DNA from: Alphaproteobacteria bacterium
Lineage (GTDB): Bacteria > Pseudomonadota > Alphaproteobacteria > RF32 > CAG-239
Reading direction: 5' to 3'
Assembly: GCA_015062305.1 (NCBI GenBank)
Contig: SUUX01000009.1
Location: 1-64,000 of the forward strand
DNA length: 64,000 nucleotides
Position 1 is the stretch's first letter. Each line of letters starts with the position of its first letter. The position numbers were made by a program, and so were the translations under genes. The notes beneath the pieces are model-generated. The model saw nothing but the letters and a program-made list of their open reading frames with translations. It was not told the DNA's origin and did no database searches. Positions 56,194 through 64,000 of the stretch are shown piece after piece.

Positions 56194-57456
56194 TTAAGCT
56201 TTTAGCAGTTTTTGTAGCTCATCATATTCTGTTCGCTCATCAATCGCCCCCAACAATGTATAAGTCGGTGTCGAGGCAAATATTTTCTGAGCCAGATTCT
56301 GCACATCATCAAGGGTTACTTTTTCAATTCTGGCAACCATCTCTTTCACCGGAATCACCCGATTATATATAAGCATTTGTCTTGCCATCATTTCTGCGGT
56401 AGAAGATGGGCTTTCCAAAGCCATCAGCATACTGGCTTTCATTTGTGTTTTGGCACGTTTAAGCTCTTTTTCCGAAAACTTTTCATTACAAGTTTTGCAG
56501 ATTTCTGTTGCAATAACCGGCACCACGTTTTTCACATCTTTAGCGCCTGTTCCGGCATAAATACCAAACATTCCTGTTCCGGTGTGTGCAGCGGCAAAAC
56601 TATAAACCGAATAAGCCAATCCTCTTTTTTCTCTAATTTCTTGAAACAATCTAGAAGACATTCCTCCGCCCAACATGCTAGAGAGAAGCATTTCTGTATA
56701 ATAATCCTCGGTTTTATATTGCAACCCCTCAAAACCAATTGCTACATGAGCTTGTTCGATTGAGCGTTTTTCTGCAAAAAAACCGCCCTTATACAATTGT
56801 TTTTCTGGTTCAAAATTGGTTTTGGTTTTATAATCTCCCAGTCGACTTTCAATCATTTTCACAAAGTCTTTATGGTGAATATTTCCAACCGCACAGGCCA
56901 CCATATTTTCGGCACCATAATTGCTTTGCAAATAATCATCCAATGTTTTTTTGGAAAAAGATCGTACTTTTTCTTTTGTACCCAAGATAGAACGCCCCAA
57001 GGCTTGGTTTGGAAAAGCAGTCTCTTGAAAATAATCAAATATAATATCATCTGGTGCATCGATGGTTTGTTTAATTTCTTGCACCACAACTTCTTGCTCT
57101 TTAACCAACTCTTCTTCAGGAAAAGTAGAATTTTTAAGCGAATCTGTCAAAACATCAACAGCCAATTCGGCATCATTTTTCAGCATTTTAGCATAATAAG
57201 CCGTAAACTCTCTTGCCGTATAAGCATTAGACTGCCCACCGACATCTTCAATTTCTTCCGAGAGTTGCAAAGCTGTTCGGGTTGTTGTTCCCTTAAAAGA
57301 CATATGTTCCAAAAAGTGAGAAATACCGTTATTTTCTTCGGTTTCATAAGCAGAGCCAGTTTTCACCCAAAGCCCCAGAGAAACACTTTCCAGTTGTGGA
57401 AAATTAGCGGTTATAATGCGTAGTCCGTTTTTTAGAGTTGTTAATTGTGACTGCAT
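56194..57456 (-). CDS. M16 family zinc metallopeptidase (processing-peptidase-like)
   Basis: 420 aa, single-chain M16 with both homologous halves. Inverted zinc motif HFLEH (47-51), with the third ligand Glu about 75 residues on in the ELVKEQEVVVQEI region. The glycine-rich loop GGGMSSRLFQEIREKRGLAYS is in the C-terminal half (split here). It resembles the mitochondrial processing peptidase beta-like proteins of alphaproteobacteria. Cytoplasmic, no signal peptide. In many alphaproteobacteria it lies near thrC. Here thrC is absent. Confidence 0.93.
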   Translation of the reverse strand: MQSQLTTLKNGLRIITANFPQLESVSLGLWVKTGSAYETEENNGISHFLEHMSFKGTTTRTALQLSEEIEDVGGQSNAYTAREFTAYYAKMLKNDAELAVDVLTDSLKNSTFPEEELVKEQEVVVQEIKQTIDAPDDIIFDYFQETAFPNQALGRSILGTKEKVRSFSKKTLDDYLQSNYGAENMVACAVGNIHHKDFVKMIESRLGDYKTKTNFEPEKQLYKGGFFAEKRSIEQAHVAIGFEGLQYKTEDYYTEMLLSSMLGGGMSSRLFQEIREKRGLAYSVYSFAAAHTGTGMFGIYAGTGAKDVKNVVPVIATEICKTCNEKFSEKELKRAKTQMKASMLMALESPSSTAEMMARQMLIYNRVIPVKEMVARIEKVTLDDVQNLAQKIFASTPTYTLLGAIDERTEYDELQKLLKA

Positions 57457-57561
57457 ATTTTGTTTGCTTTCATATTAATATAAATTATATTTACCATAAC
57501 TATAAAACATTTGATATTTTTTACAATACCTATTTTTACCTAGATAGAAAGGATTTTTACC

Positions 57562-58251
57562 ATGGAAACCGAAGCTCCCAAATTTGCAGTTGTTTTATCT
57601 GGCTGTGGTGTTTTTGACGGTTCAGAGATTCACGAAGCTGTATGCACCATGCTTTCCATAGAGCAGAGCGGCTGTTCTTATCAGTGTTTTGCACCCAACA
57701 CGTGGCAAGCTCGCACCATAGATCACTATACCGGACACGCAGTTGCTATTGCCGGAGACGAGGATAATCGCAATGTTTTGGCAGAATCTGCCCGCATTGC
57801 CAGAGGCCAAATTAAAGATTTATCGGAGTTCAAGGCCAAAGATTTTGATGCAATAGTTTTTCCCGGAGGCTTTGGTGCTGCCTTAAATCTTAGTGATTTT
57901 GGGGTTAAAGGTGCAGATTGTGATGTTAATGTAGAGGTCAAAAGAGCCATAGAAGAAAGTCATCAAGAAGGCATAGTAATTGGAGCCATGTGTATAGCTC
58001 CGGTTGTTATCGCAAAAGTATTAGGCAAACATAGAGTTCATATAACAGTTGGCAATGACAGCAAAGTCGCCGCCGGTGTTGCCAAAATGGGCGCTGTTGC
58101 CGAAACCAAATCTGCCACAGATGTTTGTGTAGATATTGACAACAAAGTTGTCACCACGCCATGTTATATGTTGGCCACATCGATTCCTCAAGTGTATGAG
58201 GGAACTCGCAATCTTGTAGATGAAATGCTGGAACTCATCACTGGCTGTTAA
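57562..58251 (+). CDS. elbB: ElbB-type isoprenoid biosynthesis glyoxalase
   Basis: 229 aa. DJ-1/PfpI superfamily; the nucleophile is C144 in GAMCIAP, with the family opening VVLSGCGVFDGSEIHEAV (10-27) and PGGFGAALNLSDF. ElbB has glyoxalase activity in E. coli and was linked to isoprenoid production. Ribosome site GAAAGGA precedes the ATG. Its terminator may be the long hairpin at 58263-58348, which lies between it and the convergent Cys-rich gene. Confidence 0.95.
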   Translation: METEAPKFAVVLSGCGVFDGSEIHEAVCTMLSIEQSGCSYQCFAPNTWQARTIDHYTGHAVAIAGDEDNRNVLAESARIARGQIKDLSEFKAKDFDAIVFPGGFGAALNLSDFGVKGADCDVNVEVKRAIEESHQEGIVIGAMCIAPVVIAKVLGKHRVHITVGNDSKVAAGVAKMGAVAETKSATDVCVDIDNKVVTTPCYMLATSIPQVYEGTRNLVDEMLELITGC

Positions 58252-58262
58252 CTCAGCGAGGC

Positions 58263-58348
58263 ATTGGAGGGGGAGGGAGACAAGCAATTAGCTAGTTGGT
58301 ATACAAGCTCTGTCTGCCTGAAAGTTTGGTACAGATTCCCCCTCCAAT
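58263..58348. repeat. Long-loop inverted repeat between elbB and the Cys-rich gene
   Basis: Perfect 12-bp repeat, ATTGGAGGGGGA (58263-58274) with TCCCCCTCCAAT (58337-58348), around a 62-base loop that includes further short palindromes (TTAGCTAG, GTATAC). No T-run follows. It is either a transcript-end structure, a small RNA or a remnant of a mobile repeat. Confidence 0.6.
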
Positions 58349-58357
58349 ATAGAAAAC

Positions 58358-60040
58358 TTAATAACAAGTCGTGTATTCATCAACGCAGCGATCATAGCAT
58401 TTATGGTAACCACCTTGGCATGTTCCATCAGAAACATAGCATCCGTTAGAATTCATATAGTAGTTCCAATTTCCTGGTATTGGTGCAGAACTATATTCGC
58501 CTTTGCTACTATCGCAAGTATAATTCTTCTGACAACCGGAACCTATTTTGGTATACCCGGGATTACAAGTAAATCCTGTTCTACAGCTACAAGTGGGGTC
58601 ATAAGTACATGTTGCATTTGCTGGGCAAGACTTATCGCAGGAATTACAAGTATATCCCGTTCTACAGCCACAAGTAGGATCATAAGTACATGTTGCATAT
58701 GTTGAAGGACATGACTTATCGCAGGAATTACAAGTGAAGTCACATCTTTTACACTGAGTATAAGTGCTATGGGCAGGACCTAAACTATAATATCCTTTTG
58801 ATGATGAGCCACAATACGCTACATTCACAGCATATCCACTAGGACAAGCATTTGCCACACATTTTTTACAAGTCAATGAGCCACACGTACTCTGCTCACT
58901 ACTACTTAATGTATAATAACCATTACCGCTATAGGTTCCACATCCACCAACAGTCGTAGCCGCTCCATTTTTGCATTTGTTACCAACACATGTTCCACAA
59001 TTGTTAGCATCATAAGAGGAAAGAGTGTATGTACAATATGTTAGATCTGAGCAAGACTTAACATACGGAGATTTACATTGTAATTCACATTTATAACAAT
59101 TAGATGTGCCAGAACATCCACTTGTTGCCGTACCTAATTTATATTCACTATTTCCCGGGTTATCAGTAGGACATTTTTTAGCAGATGTTGCATAACCGGC
59201 AGGACAATTTTTCGGCTTACAAGATGTATCTGATTCTTTTTCATAGCAAGTGTTTGTGCATTGTATTTCACACTTTTTACACTGAGTATAAGTGCCATGT
59301 GCAGACCCCAAACTAAAGCTTCCATTGGTTGCGGAAGGACAAAAATTTTTGTTTATGGCATATAAATATGGACAAGCATTTGCCACACATTTTTTACAAG
59401 TCAAGCTCGCACATGTGCTTTTCTCACTTTCGCTCAAAGTATTATAGCCATTGCCGTCATAGGGTTCACATTCACCCACAACCGTAGCCGCTCCATTTTT
59501 GCATTTGTTACCAACACATGTTCCACAACCATTTAGGTCTGGAGTATCTAAAGTATATGTACAATAAGTTTGATCTGTGCAAGATTTGGCATTGCCTTGA
59601 CTGCAAGTACTAGTGTCTGGAAAATAAAAGGTTCTATCTTTACACTCATCATGACAAGGAGTATAAATAGATTTGCTTAATCCTGAATAAGTAGAAACAA
59701 GAGTTTCAGAAACTGTGTAATAGATAGATTCACCCTTTAGACAAGGTTGACAACAACCAAGATAGCACCATCTTCCATTGGACAAACGGAACCTGCTATC
59801 ACAATTTTGTGTATCGACATCGTCTTGGTCTGTTGCATTATATGCTCCACAACCAAAATCATTTGTGCGGTTAAATTTATTTGCATCTGCATCTTTAGGA
59901 AGTTGTTTCGTTCTGCCTTGAGCCCCTTTTTGGTGTATATCATTAGCCTGATAATCGGGCAACCAATAGACTTTGCTTATTGCGTTTGAAGCAAGAAAAA
60001 AGCAAGAATACAGCAAAACAACAAAAAAACGTACCAACAT
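58358..60040 (-). CDS. Secreted, cysteine-rich repeat protein
   Basis: 560 aa with a signal peptide (about 1-20, cut near SNA). The mature chain has about 64 cysteines (~12%). Two long copies of a ~105-residue unit (each opening with SC-x2-TYCTYTL and holding GTCVGNKCKNGA, LTCKKCVANACP and YTQCK-C) are separated by a Cys-rich spacer. These are followed by two ~27-residue units with CNSCDKSCP and TCTYDPTC-CRTG. A distinct C-terminal cap follows (NYYMNSNGCYVSDGTCQGGYH, split). There is no transmembrane anchor. Near-consensus promoter at 60073. Likely a disulfide-rich envelope or extracellular protein; no enzymatic motif recognised. Confidence 0.75.
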   Translation of the reverse strand: MLVRFFVVLLYSCFFLASNAISKVYWLPDYQANDIHQKGAQGRTKQLPKDADANKFNRTNDFGCGAYNATDQDDVDTQNCDSRFRLSNGRWCYLGCCQPCLKGESIYYTVSETLVSTYSGLSKSIYTPCHDECKDRTFYFPDTSTCSQGNAKSCTDQTYCTYTLDTPDLNGCGTCVGNKCKNGAATVVGECEPYDGNGYNTLSESEKSTCASLTCKKCVANACPYLYAINKNFCPSATNGSFSLGSAHGTYTQCKKCEIQCTNTCYEKESDTSCKPKNCPAGYATSAKKCPTDNPGNSEYKLGTATSGCSGTSNCYKCELQCKSPYVKSCSDLTYCTYTLSSYDANNCGTCVGNKCKNGAATTVGGCGTYSGNGYYTLSSSEQSTCGSLTCKKCVANACPSGYAVNVAYCGSSSKGYYSLGPAHSTYTQCKRCDFTCNSCDKSCPSTYATCTYDPTCGCRTGYTCNSCDKSCPANATCTYDPTCSCRTGFTCNPGYTKIGSGCQKNYTCDSSKGEYSSAPIPGNWNYYMNSNGCYVSDGTCQGGYHKCYDRCVDEYTTCY

Positions 60041-60072
60041 CTGTCCAAACTCCCCCAGTGATCACTGATTCG

Positions 60073-60101
60073 AGTATAACAGTTATTTTGTTATATGTCA
60101 A
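60073..60101 (-). promoter_or_regulatory. Promoter of the Cys-rich protein gene
   Basis: On the minus strand: TTGACA (60096-60101), 17-base spacer, TATACT (60073-60078), about 32 bases before the start codon. It is followed by a GGGGGAG ribosome site and ATG. Very close to consensus. Confidence 0.85.
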
Positions 60102-60264
60102 ACACTAATTATACCTAATAGACAAATATAAACAACACCAACCCAAGGGGGATAAATACAATAGGACTTGATATTTGCCGAATTAATCCTTAGATTTATA
60201 TAGCTACATAGAGTACCATTTTAATCCGTTTTTTATACCTATTGGGGCAAATTGGGAGCCATAA

Positions 60265-60720
60265 ATGCCAGAAAACAACCTACCAGAGCTAAGAGATATT
60301 CACCTCCCGGATGGCGTATCAGCTTTTCCGCCAGCTTATGGTTGGTGGATAATGTTGCTATCTATACTGGCAGTAATTGCCATGGCTTATTTATTTATGC
60401 TAGTCCGTCGCAAATCCAAAAAAATATACGCTCTACATTTGTTAAACAACATTTATTGCAACAACAGCATTCCTGCTGTTATAGAGATGTCTGCCATATT
60501 ACGTCGTATCTGCGTTTTCAAATACAAAGAGGCAACATCTTTGTCTGGAGCAGATTGGCTCAGTTTCCTTAACTCCAAGGCCAAAAAACAACTCACCGGC
60601 AAACCTGCAGAACTACTAATAAGCGCTCCTTATATTCCTCACAATAGCAAGGGTTTTTCCCGAGAAGATGTTGTTAAAATACGCCAATTTTGTCGTGAAT
60701 GGATAGGAGAAAATCTATGA
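60265..60720 (+). CDS. DUF4381 family membrane protein of the Bat operon
   Basis: 151 aa. N-terminal PPAYGWWIMLLS, one membrane helix (about 25-45) and a helical cytoplasmic part. The family opening (LPELRDIHLPDG) with proline and aromatic residues is typical of the DUF4381 proteins found in operons with MoxR ATPases and VWA proteins. The role is not established but tied to Bat complexes. The first visible gene of this operon; there is no moxR or DUF58 gene upstream, where the Cys-rich gene lies divergently. Confidence 0.8.
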   Translation: MPENNLPELRDIHLPDGVSAFPPAYGWWIMLLSILAVIAMAYLFMLVRRKSKKIYALHLLNNIYCNNSIPAVIEMSAILRRICVFKYKEATSLSGADWLSFLNSKAKKQLTGKPAELLISAPYIPHNSKGFSREDVVKIRQFCREWIGENL

Positions 60721-61715
60721 CAAGTTTTGCCTATCCGCTAGCTTTTTTGCTTTTATTCTTGCCCTTCGTATGGCGTTGGGTTGTACCTGCAGTCAAGGGC
60801 TTGCATGGTGACGCCTTGCGTGTGCCGTTTATTAACGATTTAGAAAAAATTTCTATCAAATCCGGTGCTATATGGAAGCTTGGCGGCGCATCTGCAAACA
60901 AGGGATATTCACGTCTGTTTTGGGTTTTGTACACAATTTGGACCTTGTTGGTTATTGCGGTTGCCCGTCCTCAATGGGTTGGTGAGCCGATTCGTCTTCC
61001 GCAAGACAGCAGAGATATCATGCTGGTATTAGACATATCAACTTCTATGTTGGCCAAAGACTTCACATATCAAGGACATCGACTAGATCGTCTTACTGCT
61101 GTCAAAAAAACAGCATCAGACTTCCTACGCAAGCGTTCTAACGATAGAGTAGGATTGGTGCTTTTTGGCACCCGAGCATATCAGCAATCTCCGCTCACCT
61201 ATGACCACAAATCAATAGAAGATATTTTATGGAGCATGGATGCCGGCATGGCCGGAGATTCAACCAGTATCGGTGATGCTTTGGGTTTAGCCTTAAAAAA
61301 TATTCGCCAAAACAAAAAATCAGATAACAAAATTATTATATTACTCACAGATGGCGAGAACAATGATGGAAGCCTATCTCTACCACAAGCCATAAAATTG
61401 GCTGCTGACGAAGGTATCAAAACCTATACCATAGGCGTTGGAGCAAAAAGTTCATTTATGGGATTGTTTATGGGTGGAACAACTGGTGTAGATGAGCGAG
61501 GCCTAAAAGCTCTTGCTGCTGCAACCAACGCTCAATATTTTAGAGCCGAAGACACATCTTCTTTGCAAAACATATATCAAGCCATAGATGAGTTGGAGCC
61601 ATCTGTCAATCAAGACAAGTTCATAAGAGAAACCAGAGAATTATACTTTATTCCTTTGCTTGCAGCCATATTTTTGGCTTTGGTGCTTAGCCTTATCCTA
61701 AGGAGAATTAACTGA
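60717..61715 (+). CDS. BatA-like VWA domain membrane protein
   Basis: 332 aa from the ATG at 60717, which overlaps the DUF4381 stop (ATGA) and has AGGAGA upstream; an in-frame ATG 6 codons earlier is less likely. Two N-terminal membrane helices (about 5-23 and 67-84), a VWA domain with an intact MIDAS DISTS (106-110) and TDGENNDG, and one C-terminal helix. BatA proteins form membrane complexes tied to oxygen tolerance or cell envelope maintenance. Overlaps the next gene by 1 base. Confidence 0.9.
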   Translation: MTSFAYPLAFLLLFLPFVWRWVVPAVKGLHGDALRVPFINDLEKISIKSGAIWKLGGASANKGYSRLFWVLYTIWTLLVIAVARPQWVGEPIRLPQDSRDIMLVLDISTSMLAKDFTYQGHRLDRLTAVKKTASDFLRKRSNDRVGLVLFGTRAYQQSPLTYDHKSIEDILWSMDAGMAGDSTSIGDALGLALKNIRQNKKSDNKIIILLTDGENNDGSLSLPQAIKLAADEGIKTYTIGVGAKSSFMGLFMGGTTGVDERGLKALAAATNAQYFRAEDTSSLQNIYQAIDELEPSVNQDKFIRETRELYFIPLLAAIFLALVLSLILRRIN

Positions 61716-63403
61716 TGGAATATTGGATAAGTTCATTTCATTTTTTACGTCCATGGTGGTTGTTGCTTTTGATAATCCCACTCTTGGCAATGGGCAAATA
61801 TTTGCGAGGAAGTCAAAACAAATCGACATGGGAAAAAATAATAGACGCCAAACTTCTTTCTTATTTGCTCATCAAAGGATCTTCCGGTCAAAGAAGACTC
61901 ATGGCGTGGGTGGGGCTTTGTGGAATTGTTTGTGCCATTTTGGCGGCGGCAGGTCCCAGTTGGCACAAGCAAGAGATGCCTGCTTTAGAACCGCAAAACC
62001 CGCTTATGATAGCATTGCAACTATCTTCAGATATGGCAGTTTCAGACATCAAGCCCAATCGCTTAGATAGAGCCAAATACAAAATAAAAGACATCTTAGA
62101 AGCCACCCCCGGAGTTCAAAGCGCTCTTCTTGTGTATAGCTCAGAACCTTTTGTGGTTTCTCCATTTAGCGATGATGCTCAATTAATCATCAATTTGCTA
62201 TCTGCTATCAACCAAGATATTATGCCTGCCAACGGAGATCGTCCGGACAGAGCCATTGCTTTGGCTGTTCAAAAATTTATTGATGCCGGTTATACTAAAG
62301 GAGATATTTTGCTTATAGCTCCAGATGTCGGACAAGGTTTTGATGTCGCTCTAAAAGAAGCCCAAAAGGCCAAACAACAAGGTTACAATCTTTGGGTTTT
62401 GGGAACAAGTGCCACATCTTCTGAAAAATTACAACTTCTGGCTCAGAACGGAGGAGGACAATATTTGCTTCTTTCCGGAACCGATTCTGATGTTCAAACA
62501 ATTGCCTCTCACATTCAAAAATCAGATACAACTTTACAAGAGGGAAAAAATTGGCAGTCCATATGGCTTGATTATGGTTATTATTTGTTATTTATACCAT
62601 TAGCTTGTTGTCTGTATTTCTTTCGCAAAGGTATCTTAGTTGTTTTTCTGGTGTTTTGTTGTTCTCAGGCACACGCCGGTTTTTTTCTAAACAACAACCA
62701 AGAGGGTTTGCGGGCATTCAATTCCGGAGACTATGCGACTGCCAGCTCCAAATTTGAAGATTACAAATGGAAGGCCTCAAGTCTTTACCGTCAAGGAGAC
62801 TATGCTCAAGCATATCAAGAGTTTTCTAAAGGCACAGATCAAACATCATTGTACAATCAAGGCAATGCGCTGGCCAAAGGAGGCAAAATAGAAGAGGCTA
62901 TTGCCAAATATGAGCAAGTATTGGAGCAAAATCCTAACCACGAAGATGCCAAGTTTAATTTAGAATATCTCAAACAACAGCAACAGAATCAACAGCAACA
63001 ACAAAATCAAAACCAAGAAAAAAACGACAATTCTCAACAGAATCAAGAACAAAATTCAGACAACGCTGCATCTTCTGACAATAATGAAAGCGATTCTGAA
63101 CAACAAAAACAAGATTCTGCAAATGATAAGCAGTCTTCTGGCAATAATCAGTCTTCACAACCGGAAACCAACCAACTCGAAGACAACTTGTCTTCATCAG
63201 AGCAAAAGGTCGGAGAGCAACAAGACCAAGAACAAAATACACCACAACAAGGCACTGCAGAGCAACAAGGTTCTCCTGAAGATGAATATACTGAAGACGC
63301 TCAAGCTCGCACTCAACAATATCGAGAAATTCCCGAAGATGTTGGAGGCTTGCTAAGAGCATTTATATATAAAGAATACAAACGCAACCGTTATAATGAT
63401 TAA
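61715..63403 (+). CDS. BatB/BatC-type VWA-TPR fusion with Gln-rich tail
   Basis: 562 aa. N-terminal membrane helices (about 12-28 and 65-80), a VWA-like domain (about 95-280) whose MIDAS is changed: LQLSSD has Gln102 instead of the first Asp and Asp106 where a Ser is usual. Then a helix pair (about 300-335) and two or three TPRs (about 345-420; YNQGNALAKGGKIEEAI). The tail (about 425-535) is a Gln/Asn/Glu/Ser-rich low-complexity segment, often seen in BatC proteins. The last residues (VGGLLRAFIYKEYKRNRYND) are the conserved-looking end. Fusion of the BatB and BatC functions. Confidence 0.85.
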   Translation: MEYWISSFHFLRPWWLLLLIIPLLAMGKYLRGSQNKSTWEKIIDAKLLSYLLIKGSSGQRRLMAWVGLCGIVCAILAAAGPSWHKQEMPALEPQNPLMIALQLSSDMAVSDIKPNRLDRAKYKIKDILEATPGVQSALLVYSSEPFVVSPFSDDAQLIINLLSAINQDIMPANGDRPDRAIALAVQKFIDAGYTKGDILLIAPDVGQGFDVALKEAQKAKQQGYNLWVLGTSATSSEKLQLLAQNGGGQYLLLSGTDSDVQTIASHIQKSDTTLQEGKNWQSIWLDYGYYLLFIPLACCLYFFRKGILVVFLVFCCSQAHAGFFLNNNQEGLRAFNSGDYATASSKFEDYKWKASSLYRQGDYAQAYQEFSKGTDQTSLYNQGNALAKGGKIEEAIAKYEQVLEQNPNHEDAKFNLEYLKQQQQNQQQQQNQNQEKNDNSQQNQEQNSDNAASSDNNESDSEQQKQDSANDKQSSGNNQSSQPETNQLEDNLSSSEQKVGEQQDQEQNTPQQGTAEQQGSPEDEYTEDAQARTQQYREIPEDVGGLLRAFIYKEYKRNRYND

Positions 63404-63413
63404 AGGTGATAAA

Positions 63414-64000
63414 ATGAGAAAAATAGTATTGATTCTAGGACTGTTTATGTCTCTTTGTTGCAATGCACATGCCCAGACATTTAGCTCCCGTGTCAATCGA
63501 ACCGATGTGCCGGAAGGCGAAACATTTTTGCTTACCGTTGAGCTGAGTGGTGCCAAAAGTAGTAATACTCCCGATTTTAGTGTCTTAAATAAAGACTTTA
63601 CTGTTTATTCTGTTTCTAATTCTTTTCGCACCAATATTATCAATGGCAATGTTTCTCAGGCTCAACAATGGAATTTGGTTCTCATGCCCAACAAAACCGG
63701 CAAGCTGGAGATACCAACCATTTCACTAGATAAATACCAAACAAAGCCATTGTTTATCAATGCCGGAGCCATCAGCCAAACTTCAAATCCATCAGATGGA
63801 ACAAATACATCAAAGCCTCGCTTTAAGATTGAAGCAGATATCGACAACAAAAATCCCTTTGTTCAACAGCAAATCAACTATACTCTAACCCTATACGATA
63901 CCGGTGGCCTTCAAGGAGAAGCTCCCATATTCTTGGCTGATAACGAAGAAGACTGGATAGTCAAAAGCCTTGGTTCTCCACAAATTAGCACCAAAAACAT
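63414..64000 (+). CDS. BatD-like protein, 5' part (runs off the window)
   Basis: The start ATG at 63414 is preceded by AAGGTGAT; the frame is open to the right edge (195 codons seen). Signal peptide (cut near AHA-Q, about residue 20). Mature part begins FSSRVNRTDVPEGETFLLTVELSG, the normal start of BatD (oxygen-tolerance) proteins, which are beta-rich periplasmic proteins anchored at the C terminus. The last gene of the operon seen here. Not complete. Confidence 0.88.
   Translation, partial: MRKIVLILGLFMSLCCNAHAQTFSSRVNRTDVPEGETFLLTVELSGAKSSNTPDFSVLNKDFTVYSVSNSFRTNIINGNVSQAQQWNLVLMPNKTGKLEIPTISLDKYQTKPLFINAGAISQTSNPSDGTNTSKPRFKIEADIDNKNPFVQQQINYTLTLYDTGGLQGEAPIFLADNEEDWIVKSLGSPQISTKN

Noticed and set aside
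56797..57423. 208-aa plus-strand open frame
   Set aside because: Antisense to the M16 peptidase, which has full motifs and normal codon use.
58403..58705. 100-aa plus-strand frame rich in Ser, Thr and Ile
   Set aside because: Antisense of the short Cys-rich repeats, which explains its internal repetition.
62970..63362. 130-aa minus-strand open frame
   Set aside because: Antisense to the CAA/CAG-rich tail of the BatB/C protein.
1..64000. CRISPR array, prophage or insertion sequence
   Set aside because: No regularly spaced repeats, transposase, integrase or phage structural genes were found on either strand.
1..64000. UGA reassigned to tryptophan
   Set aside because: prfB is present and self-regulated through a UGA, and genes end normally at TGA, TAA and TAG.

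Overview
The window is a single AT-rich bacterial chromosome segment with tightly packed housekeeping genes. The gene content and order point to an alphaproteobacterium, probably host- or gut-associated. The supporting evidence is the order nuoL-nuoM-nuoN-birA-RNase J, the order amiC-mrcA-prfB, an RNase E with a very long charged insertion in its S1 domain, a molybdopterin-binding/nucleotidyltransferase fusion of an alphaproteobacterial type, and an AapJ-like binding protein. UGA is a normal stop codon: prfB is present and carries the classical programmed frameshift. No phage, transposase or CRISPR array was seen.

Layout. 1-3855: end of a surface-glycan cluster (glycosyltransferase tail, LicD, CDP-polyol-type cytidylyltransferase, DegT/DnrJ aminotransferase, GT2), visibly more AT-rich than the rest. 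3856-4388: terminators, small hairpins and tRNA-Lys. 4389-11716: a small unknown gene, three divergent complex I antiporter-like subunits, birA and RNase J. 11718-17165: histidine kinase, mutS and a large unknown helical protein. 17423-18381: rplM-rpsI. 18543-20983: small unknown genes, a duplicated 115-bp tRNA-associated repeat and tRNA-Ser. 21087-25730: gpsA, a CoA-transferase pair, a lipoprotein and the molybdopterin fusion protein. 25735-35685: minus-strand envelope quality control and RNA decay (holC, degP, hflC, hflK, a broken unknown gene, an M48 peptidase, rne), with mrp on the plus strand. 36174-45632: amiC, mrcA, prfB, an alpha/beta hydrolase, an AsmA-like giant and a HAD-like protein. 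45687-57456: esterase, lone AapJ and MlaC proteins, gltX, cysS, yqgE, a DsbD-like reductase, rnhA, an AlbA_2-domain protein and an M16 peptidase. 57562-64000: elbB, a very cysteine-rich secreted repeat protein, and a Bat (aerotolerance-type) operon running off the end.

How it fits together. Much of the window serves the envelope: peptidoglycan synthesis and cleavage (mrcA, amiC), periplasmic proteolysis (DegP, BepA-like M48, HflKC), lipid handling (MlaC, AsmA-like), thiol chemistry (DsbD-like) and glycan decoration. The points most worth a second look are the loss of key charged residues in the NuoL/M/N-like proteins, the Cys-rich repeat protein with its own near-consensus promoter, the tRNA-end duplication and hairpin clusters beside both tRNA genes, the single in-frame stop that splits an otherwise open reading frame, and the long leader region of rne. 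Functional calls rest on motifs and gene order read by eye; no database search was possible.
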